A stretch of 64,000 nt of DNA. Source: Paraconiothyrium sp. Pb-2020 (taxonomy: Eukaryota; Ascomycota; Dothideomycetes; Pleosporales; Didymosphaeriaceae). Below, in pieces: positions 22,076 to 33,377 of the stretch. The notes beneath the pieces are model-generated. The model saw only the letters and a list, made by a program, of their open reading frames with translations, did not search any database and was not told where the DNA came from. The stretch's first letter is position 1, and each line of letters starts with the position of its first letter. A program made the position numbers and the translations under genes. The stretch is taken from the NCBI GenBank assembly GCA_022419385.1, contig JAJUBI010000003.1:4278001-4342000 (forward strand), written 5' to 3'.

Positions 22076-23201
22076 TCACAGCTTGGGTTTGGTATCTTCA
22101 ACCTGCACTGGATCCTCTGAGCGTGACAGTATCCAGTTGGCAACATCGCCTACAAATACGTCCTTGTCCGAACCCGGCTCATCGTGCACTAGAACTAGTC
22201 AGCTATCTATAAAAGTCCATGTGTTCAACAACTTACATCTGTGGAAGTACCCCGCATACGTCTTGAACTCTTTGTCTTTGACTGGGAGACGCTCTGCGAG
22301 AGTTTTGGTTGCGTGGTAGTTCGTGATGCCATCCTTGTCACCGTGGCCTATCCACACCCTCGTAACGCCGCCCTCACCCGCATCGTCCCCAATCTTGACT
22401 TTGCCAGCCGCCAGCTCGGCGGTGCGGTCTAGCATGCCGGCAAGGCCCTGGAGCGTGCCGGTGTCGTGGCATAGGTCGTCCTCTGTGAATTGCTTTTGCA
22501 CTGCTTCATCGCGCGTGATGAGCTTCACATCGAGCGGATTGGTCAGTTGATGGTGCGGCAGTACTTTGCCAGCTAGGCGACCGAGTAACACAGTAATCGA
22601 GGACGGCTTCGACTTTGGATCAAAGTCGATGAAGGGCGACTCCAAAAGGTAGCCACGGATGTGCTTGCGAATTTCAATCGGTCCGGTCGACATGTACAAG
22701 AGCACTTCCCCGCCGCCCATGGAGTGGCCCATGAGAAATAGAGGAATAGGGCACGGGATAACCGTCCTGAGAAAGGAAGTAATGTCGTCTAGCACTCGAG
22801 ATGTTGGTCCGGTGTGGCCTCTCTCGGAAGGCTTTGCAACTGATCGGCCCCATCCTCTGCACATTGTAAGCTGACATCTATATCACGAAGCTACGAAGAG
22901 CCTGCCTCTGATCAAACGCGTAAACTTCGATGCCTTTCGAGGCCAACGTAGGAAAGAACTGGTTGTAAGCATTGCCTAGCACGTGTCAGCGGCACCACTC
23001 GGTCAAGTCGCGTGCAACTGCAACCTACAGTGGTCGCTAAAACCGTGTATGAATACAAGTCGAGCTTTGGCAGGACCGTCAGTCTAGAGAGTGTATTAGC
23101 ACGCCGCTATAATTAAGCTTATATCTTCCCCATACCTTCCACGTCTTTGTGTACAGCTTCTTGCCGTCTTCTACCGTGTGCCAGCCTTCTTCCGCAGACA
23201 T
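22076..23201 (-). CDS. YJU3: Monoacylglycerol lipase (alpha/beta hydrolase)
   Basis: Hydrolyses monoacylglycerols to glycerol and fatty acid at lipid droplets or membranes, as yeast Yju3 does. My model has five exons (23136-23201, 23029-23083, 22906-22975, 22237-22856, 22076-22188), 307 residues, the usual family size. Motifs in order are FIHGFSDH (oxyanion HG), DQRGWGRS, the nucleophile elbow GHSMGG, the Asp region HGDKDGITN and the catalytic His in HRLHDEPG. Intron 3 (22857-22905) appears to begin with GC. A GT alternative at 22894 would change DQRGWGRS to a longer, less conserved form. The last intron has two possible acceptors six bases apart (exon from 22188 or 22194); the 22188 choice gives the family-like HRLHDEP. 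Divergent from the oxidoreductase gene 281 bp away. Confidence 0.9.
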
Positions 23202-23482
23202 CTTGAATTAGTACCAGAGCAAGAGTACAACGAATATCACAGCTGGGGCACACAAGCAAGTATACGAGATGATTTCAATGAGAGTCTCAGCATTCTCACG
23301 ACCTGCAACCTTGGAGTGGAAGCTCACGGAATGAGCCGAGGATCCACCCAAAGAAGGTTAGGAAGAAGCGCGTCATCAGGGTAGCACGGAATCACCCACC
23401 CCTGGAGCTCCTCCGTGCCCCTCAAAACCCCACCCACGCCGCAGACTCTTCAATCACATCCCTGCCGCGCTTGCCAGCTGTG

Positions 23483-24626
23483 ATGCTCGCACGGCCAATT
23501 CGAACAATCTCACGCCATTGTAATTCTCTCCCTTCCACACTGCGAGTGCCATCACTGAGCAGCATGGTCCAGACGCGCTCCAAAGCCAAAGCAAGCCTCA
23601 CCCATGAAGAGAGAACAGCAACCGAACCTCGCGACGAGGGCCTCTATCCGGTCACCATCGAGACCGTTACGCCCGTCAATGACCGAATAAAAACGTTTAA
23701 GTTTGCTCTCCAGGAGCAAGACACAATTAACGTATCGTCCGCGAAACCCCCTGCTGTTCTCGACGGTCACTGATGGGCTAAGTTCCAACCAGGCCAGTGG
23801 CTCGACGTCCACGTTCCCGGCATTGAGCAGGCGGGAGGCTTCACGTTGACATCTACTCCCAGCCAGGCTCAACCTAGACCGGACCCAGAGCACAAACCTT
23901 TTGTCGAGCTCGCTGTGAAGAGGAGTCCGGATAATCCACCTGCGGCATGGTTGTGGCAGTCCCCCGAAGAAATAATAGGGAAGGAGGTCAGGGTCAGAGT
24001 TGGGGGAAGTTTCGTCTGGCCACCGCCCAATATAGACTACGCGACTATCAAACGCGCTGTGTTCATTGCAGGCGGTGTAGGAATAAAGTAAGGATCTCTC
24101 GGAGCATACTGTGCTCATTCTCCGCCCTTGCGCTGACTTGGACGGCAGTCCACTTGTGTCGATGCTGTCGCACATAAACGAGCAGGAAACGGAACCAGAG
24201 GTTCGCATATTATACTCCTCTAAAGTTCCCTCAAGCGACACTCAGCCAGAGGAAGTCCTCTTCCTTACCAGACTACTTGACTTGTTCCGCAAACCGCGAA
24301 CGCACTCGACCAAGAATTGTATAGAACTGTTCCTTACAGGCACTTGGGATGGGGCACCACTGAATCGCCGAAACGACGAGCCTATTCACCCGTTGATGTC
24401 GCTCACGCTACCACAAATTCAGTCGGATACAGAAGTGCCCGTCACGGCTTGGACGCATCGTATTGATGATACTGCGTTGGCGAGTGCCGTAGGTAAACCG
24501 GAAGAAGCAGAGGGCACCGTATTCTATGTCTGCGGACCAGCTGAGATGACCGATTCGATCGTGGACTATCTGAAAAAACAACAACATGTAGATCCAGAGC
24601 GCGTTCTCTGTGAGAAGTGGTGGTGA
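23483..24626 (+). CDS. FAD/NAD-binding oxidoreductase (OXNAD1-like)
   Basis: Ferredoxin-NADP reductase-type flavoprotein. Three exons (23483-23731, 23783-24087, 24149-24626) give 343 residues. Residues 1-28 are Arg/Ser-rich without acidic residues and may be a mitochondrial presequence. A second in-frame ATG at 23564 would remove it. FQPGQWLDVHVPG and GGFTLTSTPS form the FAD-binding barrel (the RxYS-like element reads FTLTS). The NAD-binding half begins IAGGVGIN, continues with VRILYSSK, and ends YVCGPAEMTDSIV and CEKWW, the nucleotide-binding and C-terminal signatures. These features match human OXNAD1-like proteins, whose physiological electron acceptor is not established. Phase is kept at both introns. 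Confidence 0.85.
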
Positions 24627-25194
24627 TGAGTCCACACGGCACAATTTGGGAAAGCTGTATATGCATGTCCATGGCCATACACAGGTGGTCTTAATTTATA
24701 GGTAAAACATATCCTTGGATACCTTGAACCCTAATCTAGCATCGGGTAGCAAGCGTAATAACTTATTCAAATCCTGTTTGCGCTACCGGGAACTAAAATA
24801 GAACTTGTGGCGCCTTGCAGCCACCTCGTATCCCTTCCAATCGCAGTCTATGGGACACTATGCGAGTACCTTATTGGTTAACTACATACACTTTTACGGG
24901 GGTTTTGGCTGCCAGATGACCATCCGCTACCTGTTTCATTGAGAGAAACTTATGATGCCTTCGCTCTACTCGCATTCATGCTGCCCCATACTCTCAGTAC
25001 GTCTTTACTTCACAATGCGAATGTATTAAGGCATATATACTCATGTGTCTTCTGCCGACTATTGTTGAGTCAAGGCTTGCTGCTTCCTCTTGGAGTAGAT
25101 AACGCCTTCTACATATAGCTTTGCAACGACATTCTTCCGTAAAACCACCACGCCTTGCTCCTGAATCCCCATTCGCCCACCGTAACTCTTTACT
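24627..25194. other. Intergenic
   Basis: A spacer of 568 bp, AT-rich in its first part, holding the oxidoreductase 3' end and the promoter of the next gene. I see nothing else. Confidence 0.5.
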
Positions 25195-26463
25195 ATGGCA
25201 GACTCAGAGAGTGCGCCAATCCTCATTCCCGCCCCCGACGGCCCGTATGCAAACCCCTTAGTATCAAGCAGAAAGCTCTGTCTGTTTTTCGCTTATCGAA
25301 GGCATCATGAGGTATCAGTCCACTTAGTCTTGACTCATACTGACTTATACCCGCGCCTTAGGTATGCTGTCGGCTACGGCACAGCAAAGGTCTTGAACCG
25401 CGAACGACCGAGCATGATATCGCTATTCTATCCAATCGAGCGCACAGCTGCTACATCACCAACCGCAGTTCCCTACATGCCCCCTTTGACATGCAGCATT
25501 CTGGACTTAGGATTGTCTCGCAAAGGGCTACCAAAGGTGTGCAACAGGATGCGCCTTCAGGTGTCGGAGTACGCAGGAGCAATAAGTGATGATCTCGGGA
25601 AGTTCCCGCTAGGTATGCAAGATTACTAGAATGTTATGTACAATTACTCACAAGAGGCAGTGCTCTTCTCACCTGGTCTGACATCCAGTCGACACCAGTA
25701 TAATGCTATGGCGCAAAGTCTTGCTTCCGAAGGCTACGCCGTAGTAACAATGGATCATACGGAGGAAGCAGTGGTCATCGAATGGCCCGATGGGACGCAC
25801 ACGCTAGGCAACATCTTGCCCACCGTTGCGCAAGACGACGTCGTTAAGCACGCACAATTGCTGGACACGCGTGTCAGAGATAGCCGCTTCGTTCTGACAC
25901 AGCTCGCAGATGTTCGGGTGATTAAGCAGCTGATTCCCCAATTTCCCCATCCCAGGAGTCCCTTCGATAGACCGGTCGATAGACAACGTGCAGCAATCGT
26001 TGGGCACTCCTTTGGGGGCGCAACGGCCGTTTGCGCAGTCATGCAAGACAGGCGGTTCATGGGTGCGATGAATATGGACGGATCACAATACGGGTCTTTG
26101 CAACCCGTTGAGCGACTCGTGGTCCTTTTCGGTCGTGGAGAACCTGACCCGCGCAACCGCCGCAACAACCCTACCTGGGAACATCTGTCTAAGCATGCGA
26201 GGTACCTCCGAGAAATCAACTTGGCGGAGAGTGCGCACAACACATTTAGCGACTTGCCACTAATATTCAAGCTTAGCGGGATTGTGAACGAACAGTTCGC
26301 AAGAGAACTAGCGGGGACTTTAGACGGCGAGCTGTCATTCAAGATTGTGACAGCTTACATCAAAGACTTCGCGGACCTAGTCCTGAAAGATAAGAATGGG
26401 GAGTTGTACAAAGAGTCGAGCATTCTTTACCCGGAGATGGAGCTCATGACGGAGCGTCGTTAG
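25195..26463 (+). CDS. PAF-acetylhydrolase-like esterase (isoform II type)
   Basis: Alpha/beta-hydrolase related to plasma/intracellular type II platelet-activating-factor acetylhydrolases, which cleave short or oxidised sn-2 acyl groups from phospholipids. Three exons (25195-25244, 25362-25612, 25655-26463) give 369 residues. The first splice rebuilds GPYAVGYGTAKVLN followed by RERP and ISLFYPIER, as in the family. The nucleophile elbow is GHSFGG, the Asp lies in MNMDGSQYG, and the His in SAHNTFSD. No signal peptide is seen, so it is probably intracellular. The first intron is 117 nt, the longest I model here, while the second is only 42 nt. Fungal members are largely uncharacterised; no partner gene is evident next door. 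Confidence 0.85.
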
Positions 26464-27240
26464 GCTTAAGATGTGTAGCTGGGCACTGTACGGTAGATCG
26501 TGAAATGCAAGCGCTATTGGTAGCAAGTTCACAGTGCATCATAACTCCTAAGCGCTCAGACTACTCACATGATGGACATCTCTGCCGACCCTCATCCCAT
26601 TCTCACCTTGCCTAGGTATAATTTGATCCACTCTAAGCGCGGACGCGGGTACGGCACGGCACGGGTAGCATCCTACTCCACTCCCCTTTGAACAAGTGAA
26701 CCAACATTCTGTACGCCGACCCCATACATCTCACCATGGCCGCGCCCAATGGCCATAGCAACATATATTGCCCGTCCGCTTTCGGATAAATGACCTTGGG
26801 TGCCATCTGCATGCGAGCACTGCGGTCGACAGGGATGCGGCAGGATGGATAAGCCCTCTGCGGCATGTCATTGGCTTGTTGACGCCACGCCGCGCCGTGA
26901 TGGGCAGAATCGAACACCCACTCAGCGGCTGCAGGCGCGCTGTTGCTGGCTGGCCCCCGGCCTGTAGGCGCGACTGTGGAGTTCGGCTGAGGGCAGCTTA
27001 AAGGTGCCGTGGCCCTGTGAGCCTTGTGCTGCTGTGCGATCCCACTCTGGACAGTGCGACGAGAACCTGTGCGACGGCGATTGACGACGACGGCGACGAG
27101 CTGCTGACCGAGCTTGATCGCATGCTTACTGCGAGCGAACCGCGCTGGACGATATAGCCCCCATATTCATCGCCCCGCGAGACCTTTGAGTTTCTAGCTC
27201 AACCTGCTTCGGATCCTTCCTCACCACCACATTCGTCGCA
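26464..27240. other. Intergenic
   Basis: A spacer of 777 bp with no supportable gene. The part next to 27241 should be the promoter and leader of the four-helix membrane protein. Confidence 0.5.
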
Positions 27241-28431
27241 ATGGGTCGCTTTTTCCTTCCGCGCCGATGGCGCATGCCAAAGCTTGTCCTTGGACTTATC
27301 ATATTCGAGTTCCCCTTCACAGTAGCGAATCTGTCGCTGTTCGGCATCGCCGCGCCTAACACGTACCGCACAATCTTATGGCGGGTAGGCGGGGAGATGG
27401 GATTCAATAGCGATCCGTCCAAGGTCGCCTATGCGGCGTATAACTATCAAAAAATGGAGACTCCGATAGTCTGGAGTAGTCTGTAAGTGTCACATCTGAT
27501 ATCCTCACATGTCGGACGTACCGGATTCTCGGGAACCAACATCCATCAAATATGCAGAAACGATTCACCAGGCGCTAATCGAGTAACAGGAACACAAACT
27601 ACAACATGTATATCGGCGTAGTATGCATGTTCTTCTATCTGATCAAGTTCACCCTCTGGCTCCTGCACGTCTTCTACCCCATCCTCTCACTCATACTCCA
27701 CGTCGCACTCGCCGCGCTCTGGGCCGCTTCGCTATATCTCCAAACCGCGCCCGACACCGTCGATCCCGCGCACCAGAACAAGGGTGCCCCATGGTACATT
27801 ACCAAGAGCTGCAACATTGTATCCGATAAAACCGAACGCGGTTACTGCATGCAGGCCAAATCCGCCTTCGCCGTCTCGATCATCATGCTGTAAGATTCCC
27901 ACTTCCACTCCCCACAACTCCAGCACAAGCACGAGCTGACCTCCTCCCCCCAGCGCGACCTACGTCATCTTCATCGTCCTCTCCATCTGGTCCCTCTTCC
28001 CCACCCCCGAAGCCCGCCTCGCCCACGAAACCAAAATCGCTGAAAAGAAAGCCGAAAAAGAACTCTACGCCTCTTCGCCCTACGATCAGGAAATGACCGC
28101 CGAAGAGCAGTGGCAGCATATGTGGGAGCTGCAACAACTGCCACGCACGCCCGGCACCGCTACGGGTAATGCACCGTGGTCGAAAACCCCTGCTACGCCT
28201 AGGACGAGGGCGTTTAACGACTTGGGCGGAACGCCGGAGTACTATGCGCAGCAGCCGATGACGCCGCAGTATCCGGTGGGGCAGCAGACACAGGCACAGA
28301 CGTACTACCCGCCGCCGAAACAAGTCCAGCATGAGCACGAGGGCGTGGGCTATGCGGGTGTGGCCCCGCACGGACAGCAGGAGTTGGATGAGTATGCGTA
28401 TGATCCGAAGGGGAAGGGGACGGCGATGTAG
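27241..28431 (+). CDS. Four-helix membrane protein, MARVEL-like, function unknown
   Basis: Three exons (27241-27482, 27590-27889, 27954-28431) give 339 residues. Four hydrophobic helices lie at about residues 15-36, 87-109, 112-134 and 177-203. Helix 1 begins LVLGLIIFEFPFTVANLSLFG. A Cys pair (SCNIV and GYCMQ) sits in the loop before helix 4, where it could form a disulfide. The cytosolic tail of about 135 residues is hydrophilic, rich in Gln, Pro and Tyr, with repeated TP sites (LPRTPG, KTPATPRTR). The helix layout resembles fungal MARVEL-domain proteins of the plasma membrane and eisosome surroundings, but I cannot name the family with certainty. Both splice joins fall inside or next to helices and keep phase. 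Confidence 0.8.
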
Positions 28432-30265
28432 GAAGTCGGTCTCTGGTTGGTTGGTTTTCTGGGGCGTATTAGCGTTTGTTTTCGAGATACCACTCTTTTG
28501 GGATGGAAGGCTGGGTGTAGGCTTACATATCTGTCTCCTACGTACCGTAATGTTAGCGTGATTGATGACATTTGGCTGTTCCTGCCGATTGTGTGTGTAG
28601 CATGCCATGCCTCTTTCTTGCGACTTCGCTGCTGTACTGCTTCACTATCACGCAGTAGGACATTTAAGGGAAAGGGTCTTCTTAGTATGGTACAGCTTCA
28701 CTTCGTATACGACATCAGCTTTCATTCATTGTTGATCAGTAATGACAAGCTCGGGTGGACTCGGGACTCATCATGCTCGATACGCGCCACTGCTTCCTTC
28801 CCAAGCCGACTCCTTCGTAGTACCACAAATAACACCAACATAGCAACGGAAAGCGGTATTTCCAGTTCAACACCGACACCTGCTCAAGCACGTTTGTTCG
28901 CAGGATCATTTGCAGTCATGGTGGCCGCGTAGATTCAATGATGTACTACACGGTATCAACGAGACGAACGGGGCGGTTGGCGAGCTGGATGCACTTATTC
29001 ATGAGCTCGTGGTCGTGGTGGAGGTTACCACCACTGTGATGGCACTGATCACCAAGGCATAGTCGCTGGGGCTATCGTACGTGTGACTACCTGGATCTTC
29101 GGGTATTAGATTGCCAAAGCCCAAGGTAGAAGCTAGACAGAGGGCTCTGGTTCTGATTCTTGGTAAGCCGGACGAAAAAGCCCTGTGATCATGAGGGCAG
29201 TCAGTGCCTGAGTACTCATGACTATAATATGAGCCTGATGTCGGTAGATAGTCGCTATATCTCCAGCAGAGCCTTGCAAAAGATTATCGTTGGTCCTCCA
29301 AAAGTGGCGCATGTAACTTCTATTCTGAATGTACTCAAAACTCTAAAGGCCAAGCGACTAACAGAGCGACTACTCCAATGATCACCTTCAATCAATACGT
29401 GCAATTATGATTGAAGGCTCCATCACTTAAAAAACGTCGAAGACACTGAGAAGAGCTGCGCCAAACCAAGTCCAGAATACTGGCGACTATATGCTTGAAG
29501 ATGGTCCTGCTACTCCCCTAGTCAGCAAGCAGCACAGGTACTTTGCGAGGGACCATAGTCCCAGTTGTCGTCTGGAGTTTCGTTCAACTGTCAAAAAGTT
29601 GACGTGTATATGCTTGATCAGAACGCTGATAGCCATTATGCACCAGCAAGTTCTTTGGAGATGTGGCACACTGACAGGAACAAGCCACACATGACGGGCA
29701 AGGCCTTTTGTTATTTGTAGACCAATGCTTTGGAAGGTCTTCAATTCCACTCTGGTAGTCATGATTTTACGCTCATTGGGTTTGATTCCTTCCGTCGTAC
29801 AGGAATGTGCCCTAACCACCGCGGGTACACAGCGATATTGACATTTGCATGACATAAACGAGCGCCGGTGCTTGGAGAGGGTACTGCAGTACGTACAACG
29901 CCTGTAGAGTTTGATGGGAAATACCGGAAGATTAAGACGGGACACTACGACGTTTTAGGCAAGAAACTAACTGACGCTTCCATGTCAAGCGCTACCTCCC
30001 CTTCTTGGCAGCTCAGTGCTTCTTACACGCTACACTTCCCTGTTGAATCACTTGGTATATCGTAGAGATGGAGAAAATCCGTTCGAGACCGTATGTTAGT
30101 GCGACCGGTCGTTGCAGCAGCCTGTAGCTGTGACGTAGCCATGATGCCAGCCTCAACGCTATTACGACTACTAAAACGGAGCTACCTGCCAAGAAACCGG
30201 GGAAGCAACACAGGGATAAAGAGCACAACCACAGCTGAACAGGACTCCCCAATTTTCTAGCAACC
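28432..30265. other. Intergenic, 1.8 kb
   Basis: No frame is convincing. A minus-strand open stretch of 152 codons at 29487-29945 is the longest, but its Cys/Arg-rich translation has no motif and no start context, so I treat it as chance. Sequence near 29900-30260 should contain the promoter of the decarboxylase gene. Confidence 0.4.
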
Positions 30266-31655
30266 ATGGTTCACCAAGATAGAGTTGACGATGTGCCTCA
30301 CGAGCACCGCGTGCATCGGTAAAGATGCCCTTAATTCGCGCCCTTGACGATGGCTAACCCTTCTCAGGCCAGGCCAATGGCTCCCAACAGACCACCGGAT
30401 TCACAAAGACTGGATGAATAGCATCATTGAGAAGGTTGATACAAATCCCAAAGAGTATCATCCGGTCATCAAAGAGTTCAGAGACATGATCGAGAACAAC
30501 ACTCGCATCCATCTCCTCGTCAGCTCTATGTTTGAGCAAATTCCTTCCAAAAAGCCGTACTCGAAGGACCCTGAAGGCCACAAGCAGGTCCGCGACTACG
30601 AGCATATGCTCATGCTTTTCAATCACATCCTAACCACAGCACCCGAATGGAGTGACCGAAACTACGGCATCGGTATGGTTGGCACGCCATTGAATGCCAT
30701 ACTGGATTGGCCAATGGGCACACCCTCGGGTTTTGCATTCTTCCTAGACCCTGAGGTGAACAAGATGATGAAAAAGGTGTTGAATGCTTGGGGAGAATAT
30801 CTCTCTAGTCCGCCATCGGCTTACGTCCTGGGCACCGACTCCATTGGTTGGTTCAGCGATCACGGAACGTCTGACCTGTCGGCGACTGCCAACATAGGCA
30901 AAACATCCTACAAGTTCGAACAGTTGTTCAAGTGCGACCCTAACGCCAAAAACCATGGCTTCAAGTCATGGGACGAGTTCTTCACGCGGCACTTCCACGA
31001 GGACAAGCGGCCGATCGCTTCTCCCGATGATGATGCCGTGATTGCCAATGCATGCGAATCCAAACCCTACAATGTAGCCCGGAATATCGCTGCGCGCGAT
31101 CGCTTCTGGATCAAGGGCCAGCCGTACAGTCTGCTTGACATGCTAGACCACGACCCCCTGCACGAGCACTTCATCGGTGGCACAATATACCAGGCATTCC
31201 TGTCCGCATTGAGCTACCACCGCTGGCATGCTCCCATATCGGGTACTGTGAAGAAAGCATATGTCAAGGACGGGACATATTTCTCTGAGCCACTGTTCGA
31301 AGGGCTGGGTGACCCATCTACCAACGATATCAATGAAGGCGGCGAGACGAACGGACAAGGCTACATGACTGCGACTGCAACACGGGCAATCATCTATTTC
31401 GAAGCTGATAACAAAGACATTGGCTTGGTGGCCTTCCTGGGCATTGGTATGACGGAGGTGAGCACGTGTGACATCACGGTAAAGGAGGGTCAGCACGCCA
31501 AGAAGGGAGATGAAATTGGAATGTTTCATTATGGTGGCAGTACGCACTGCGTCATATTCAGGAAGGGTCTGGAGCTGGATGAATTCCCAGAGATCGGGGG
31601 GGAGCATAATGTGCCTGTGAGGTCTAAGCTGGCAGTTGTCAAGAAGAGCAGCTAA
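30266..31655 (+). CDS. Phosphatidylserine-decarboxylase-like enzyme, PsiD-related
   Basis: Pyruvoyl-dependent decarboxylase of the phosphatidylserine decarboxylase superfamily. Two exons (30266-30318, 30368-31655) give 446 residues. The N-terminal half has the PSDC-associated extension (GQWLPTDHR, FNHILTTAPEWSD), which occurs in soluble fungal homologues including PsiD, an aromatic L-amino-acid (tryptophan) decarboxylase. The catalytic half has SWDEFFTRHF, CESKPYNV, SALSYHRWHAPISG (catalytic His), EADNKDIGLVAFLGIGMTEVSTC and the autocleavage site GGS at residues 407-409, which would give a pyruvoyl group from Ser409. No presequence or membrane helix is seen, unlike mitochondrial or Golgi PSDs. 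The substrate could therefore be an amino acid rather than phosphatidylserine. No methyltransferase, kinase or P450 lies nearby, so this does not look like a psilocybin-type cluster. Confidence 0.88.
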
Positions 31656-32820
31656 GCAGTATTCTTGATAAGACAAATATACAGTAATCAATCCCGTAAA
31701 TCAATATGTCTCGGACTGAAAGGGTAACCGTACTCAACGCTCTTGAATCTAAGCCCACAGCTCAATGCAATCCTAAGTACCTTCATGAGAAACCGATACT
31801 ATAGGGAGTCCATCGCACTTATCCGACATGTTAGCTGCGAGTCATCCGAATGCTTCAAGTCATAGATGTGGTTCCTGTAACTAGTGCGGAACTTGATAAA
31901 GATGCTATTTACGATATGCTACAGTGCCTTCATGGCCTTGACTTAAAGTCCTGGGCTCGCGGAGGACAACATCTAGGATCGAGGTGAGGAAACCCCTGTT
32001 ATATCCTGCATCTTTACCACTCATGACGGTCCAGATTTCCAGCTACACGCATAAACGCATTTCCCAGAGTGTGGACGCCTTGACACGGTGGAGACGGTCT
32101 TGTGTCACACATTGTCCTTTACTTATGTCTGCAAGGCTACAGCTGCGGTGAGCTGCATTGGGTATGGAACCTACCTAGTACGTGACCGGAGATTGAGAGA
32201 TCCAGGTGATCTGCACGACGCATAATAGGAGACTTAGACACAGTCAGACGCTCGAAGGGCCGGAGGAGCACGATATCGATCAAGTCACGTGGTACTACGA
32301 ATCACCTCACCACCTGTTCAGGGAAAACACGTGTCGCGCACGCAGACCCATCTTCTAGATGTCGATGTTCAAGTTCAAGTACGTGAGCTGGATTGTAAAT
32401 ATCTTGCATATGTTAGGCTCGGTAACCACACACGAGATCCATACCTACGTACCCTAATCTTATCCAGAAACTATGATCACTAATCTTCATCCATACCCAA
32501 GGTTCTCCAGGCCTCGATCCCAGCGCATTTGACGCGCAATCGCCGCTATCGTCTAGGCTCGTACAGATGTGTCATCCACAGTTTGAGCTACCCATCGCAT
32601 GAGCCTCGTTCCACCCCCTTTCCAGAGCCACGTTGTTCATCAACTCGCCCAGGCAATGACCTTAGTAAGGGAGACATCCACTCCACATACCGTACCTGGG
32701 GACTCTCCGGATCAGGCCAGGATTGCCTTGTACCTCATCTTGTCTCGTTGATTCCACGGAACAACGACCGACGCACTCATGGCGCGTGTTCGCAACTCAC
32801 AATCCATTGCGAAGCCTATC
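31656..32820. other. Intergenic between convergent genes
   Basis: A spacer of 1165 bp holding two 3' flanks. I see no gene. A CACGTG occurs at about 32286-32291, where it has no obvious promoter role. Confidence 0.45.
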
Positions 32821-33377
32821 TCACATGACGCCTTCGCAATATCCGGCTCCGTTGACGGCCACGCACTCGGCCCATGACGCATCTTCGCACCGCTCCTCGC
32901 CCCCTCGAGCCAGACATGTTTCTTTGACCTGTGCCTTTCCGTGGCGGACAACAGCCCATCCGCCCACGGCACAGCCTACCGCGAACAACGTGAAGAGAAG
33001 CAATACAGCTATGATGTGCGCTCTGTTCTTCTTCCATCTCCTACGGAGCACTTCATAAGCTCGCCGTCGACCATCTTGCGTCTCGTACGATGTGTATCCC
33101 CTCCGCCACGCGATCGAATCTAGAATGTCGAAAGATTCGATCGAGGCGGGGGACGTAGGAGTGTCAGAGACGATTGATTCAGCGTAGCGGGGTTGAAGTA
33201 TGTTATTCGATAGCGCGGCGTCATTGTCTGAGTAGGGCGAGAATGGGACGGGCGTGTAGCTCGCAGCCTTCAGCTTCGACGGCGATAACGAGAGGGATAT
33301 CTACATTGCTCGTTCAGCTTGTCACTTCCTCCCTCATGTGCGTGACTGATTGGGCGGCGACGACTCACTGGTGCCAT
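32821..33377 (-). CDS. Small single-pass membrane protein, unknown
   Basis: My model has a 9-nt first exon (33369-33377, encoding MAP), a 68-nt GTGAGT...TAG intron and a second exon 32821-33300, giving 162 residues. I do not recognise the family. The N-terminal 90 residues are Ser/Pro/Tyr-rich and hydrophilic. A basic stretch (RRRWKKNR) precedes one helix of about 22 residues, AHIIAVLLLFTLFAVGCAVGG. The C-terminal part has four Cys (TCLARG, RCEDASW, ECVAVN, GYCEGVM), consistent with an outside domain with two disulfides and a type II orientation. The open frame of 160 codons and this orderly layout support a real gene. The very short first exon is the weakest point. Confidence 0.6.

Noticed and set aside
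29487..29945. Minus-strand frame of 152 codons
   Set aside because: No recognisable motif, scattered Cys and Arg, and no neighbouring exon that extends it.
30266..31655. Idea that the PsiD-like gene belongs to a psilocybin-type or other tryptamine cluster
   Set aside because: No kinase, methyltransferase, P450 or transporter lies next to it; the flanking genes are unrelated membrane proteins.
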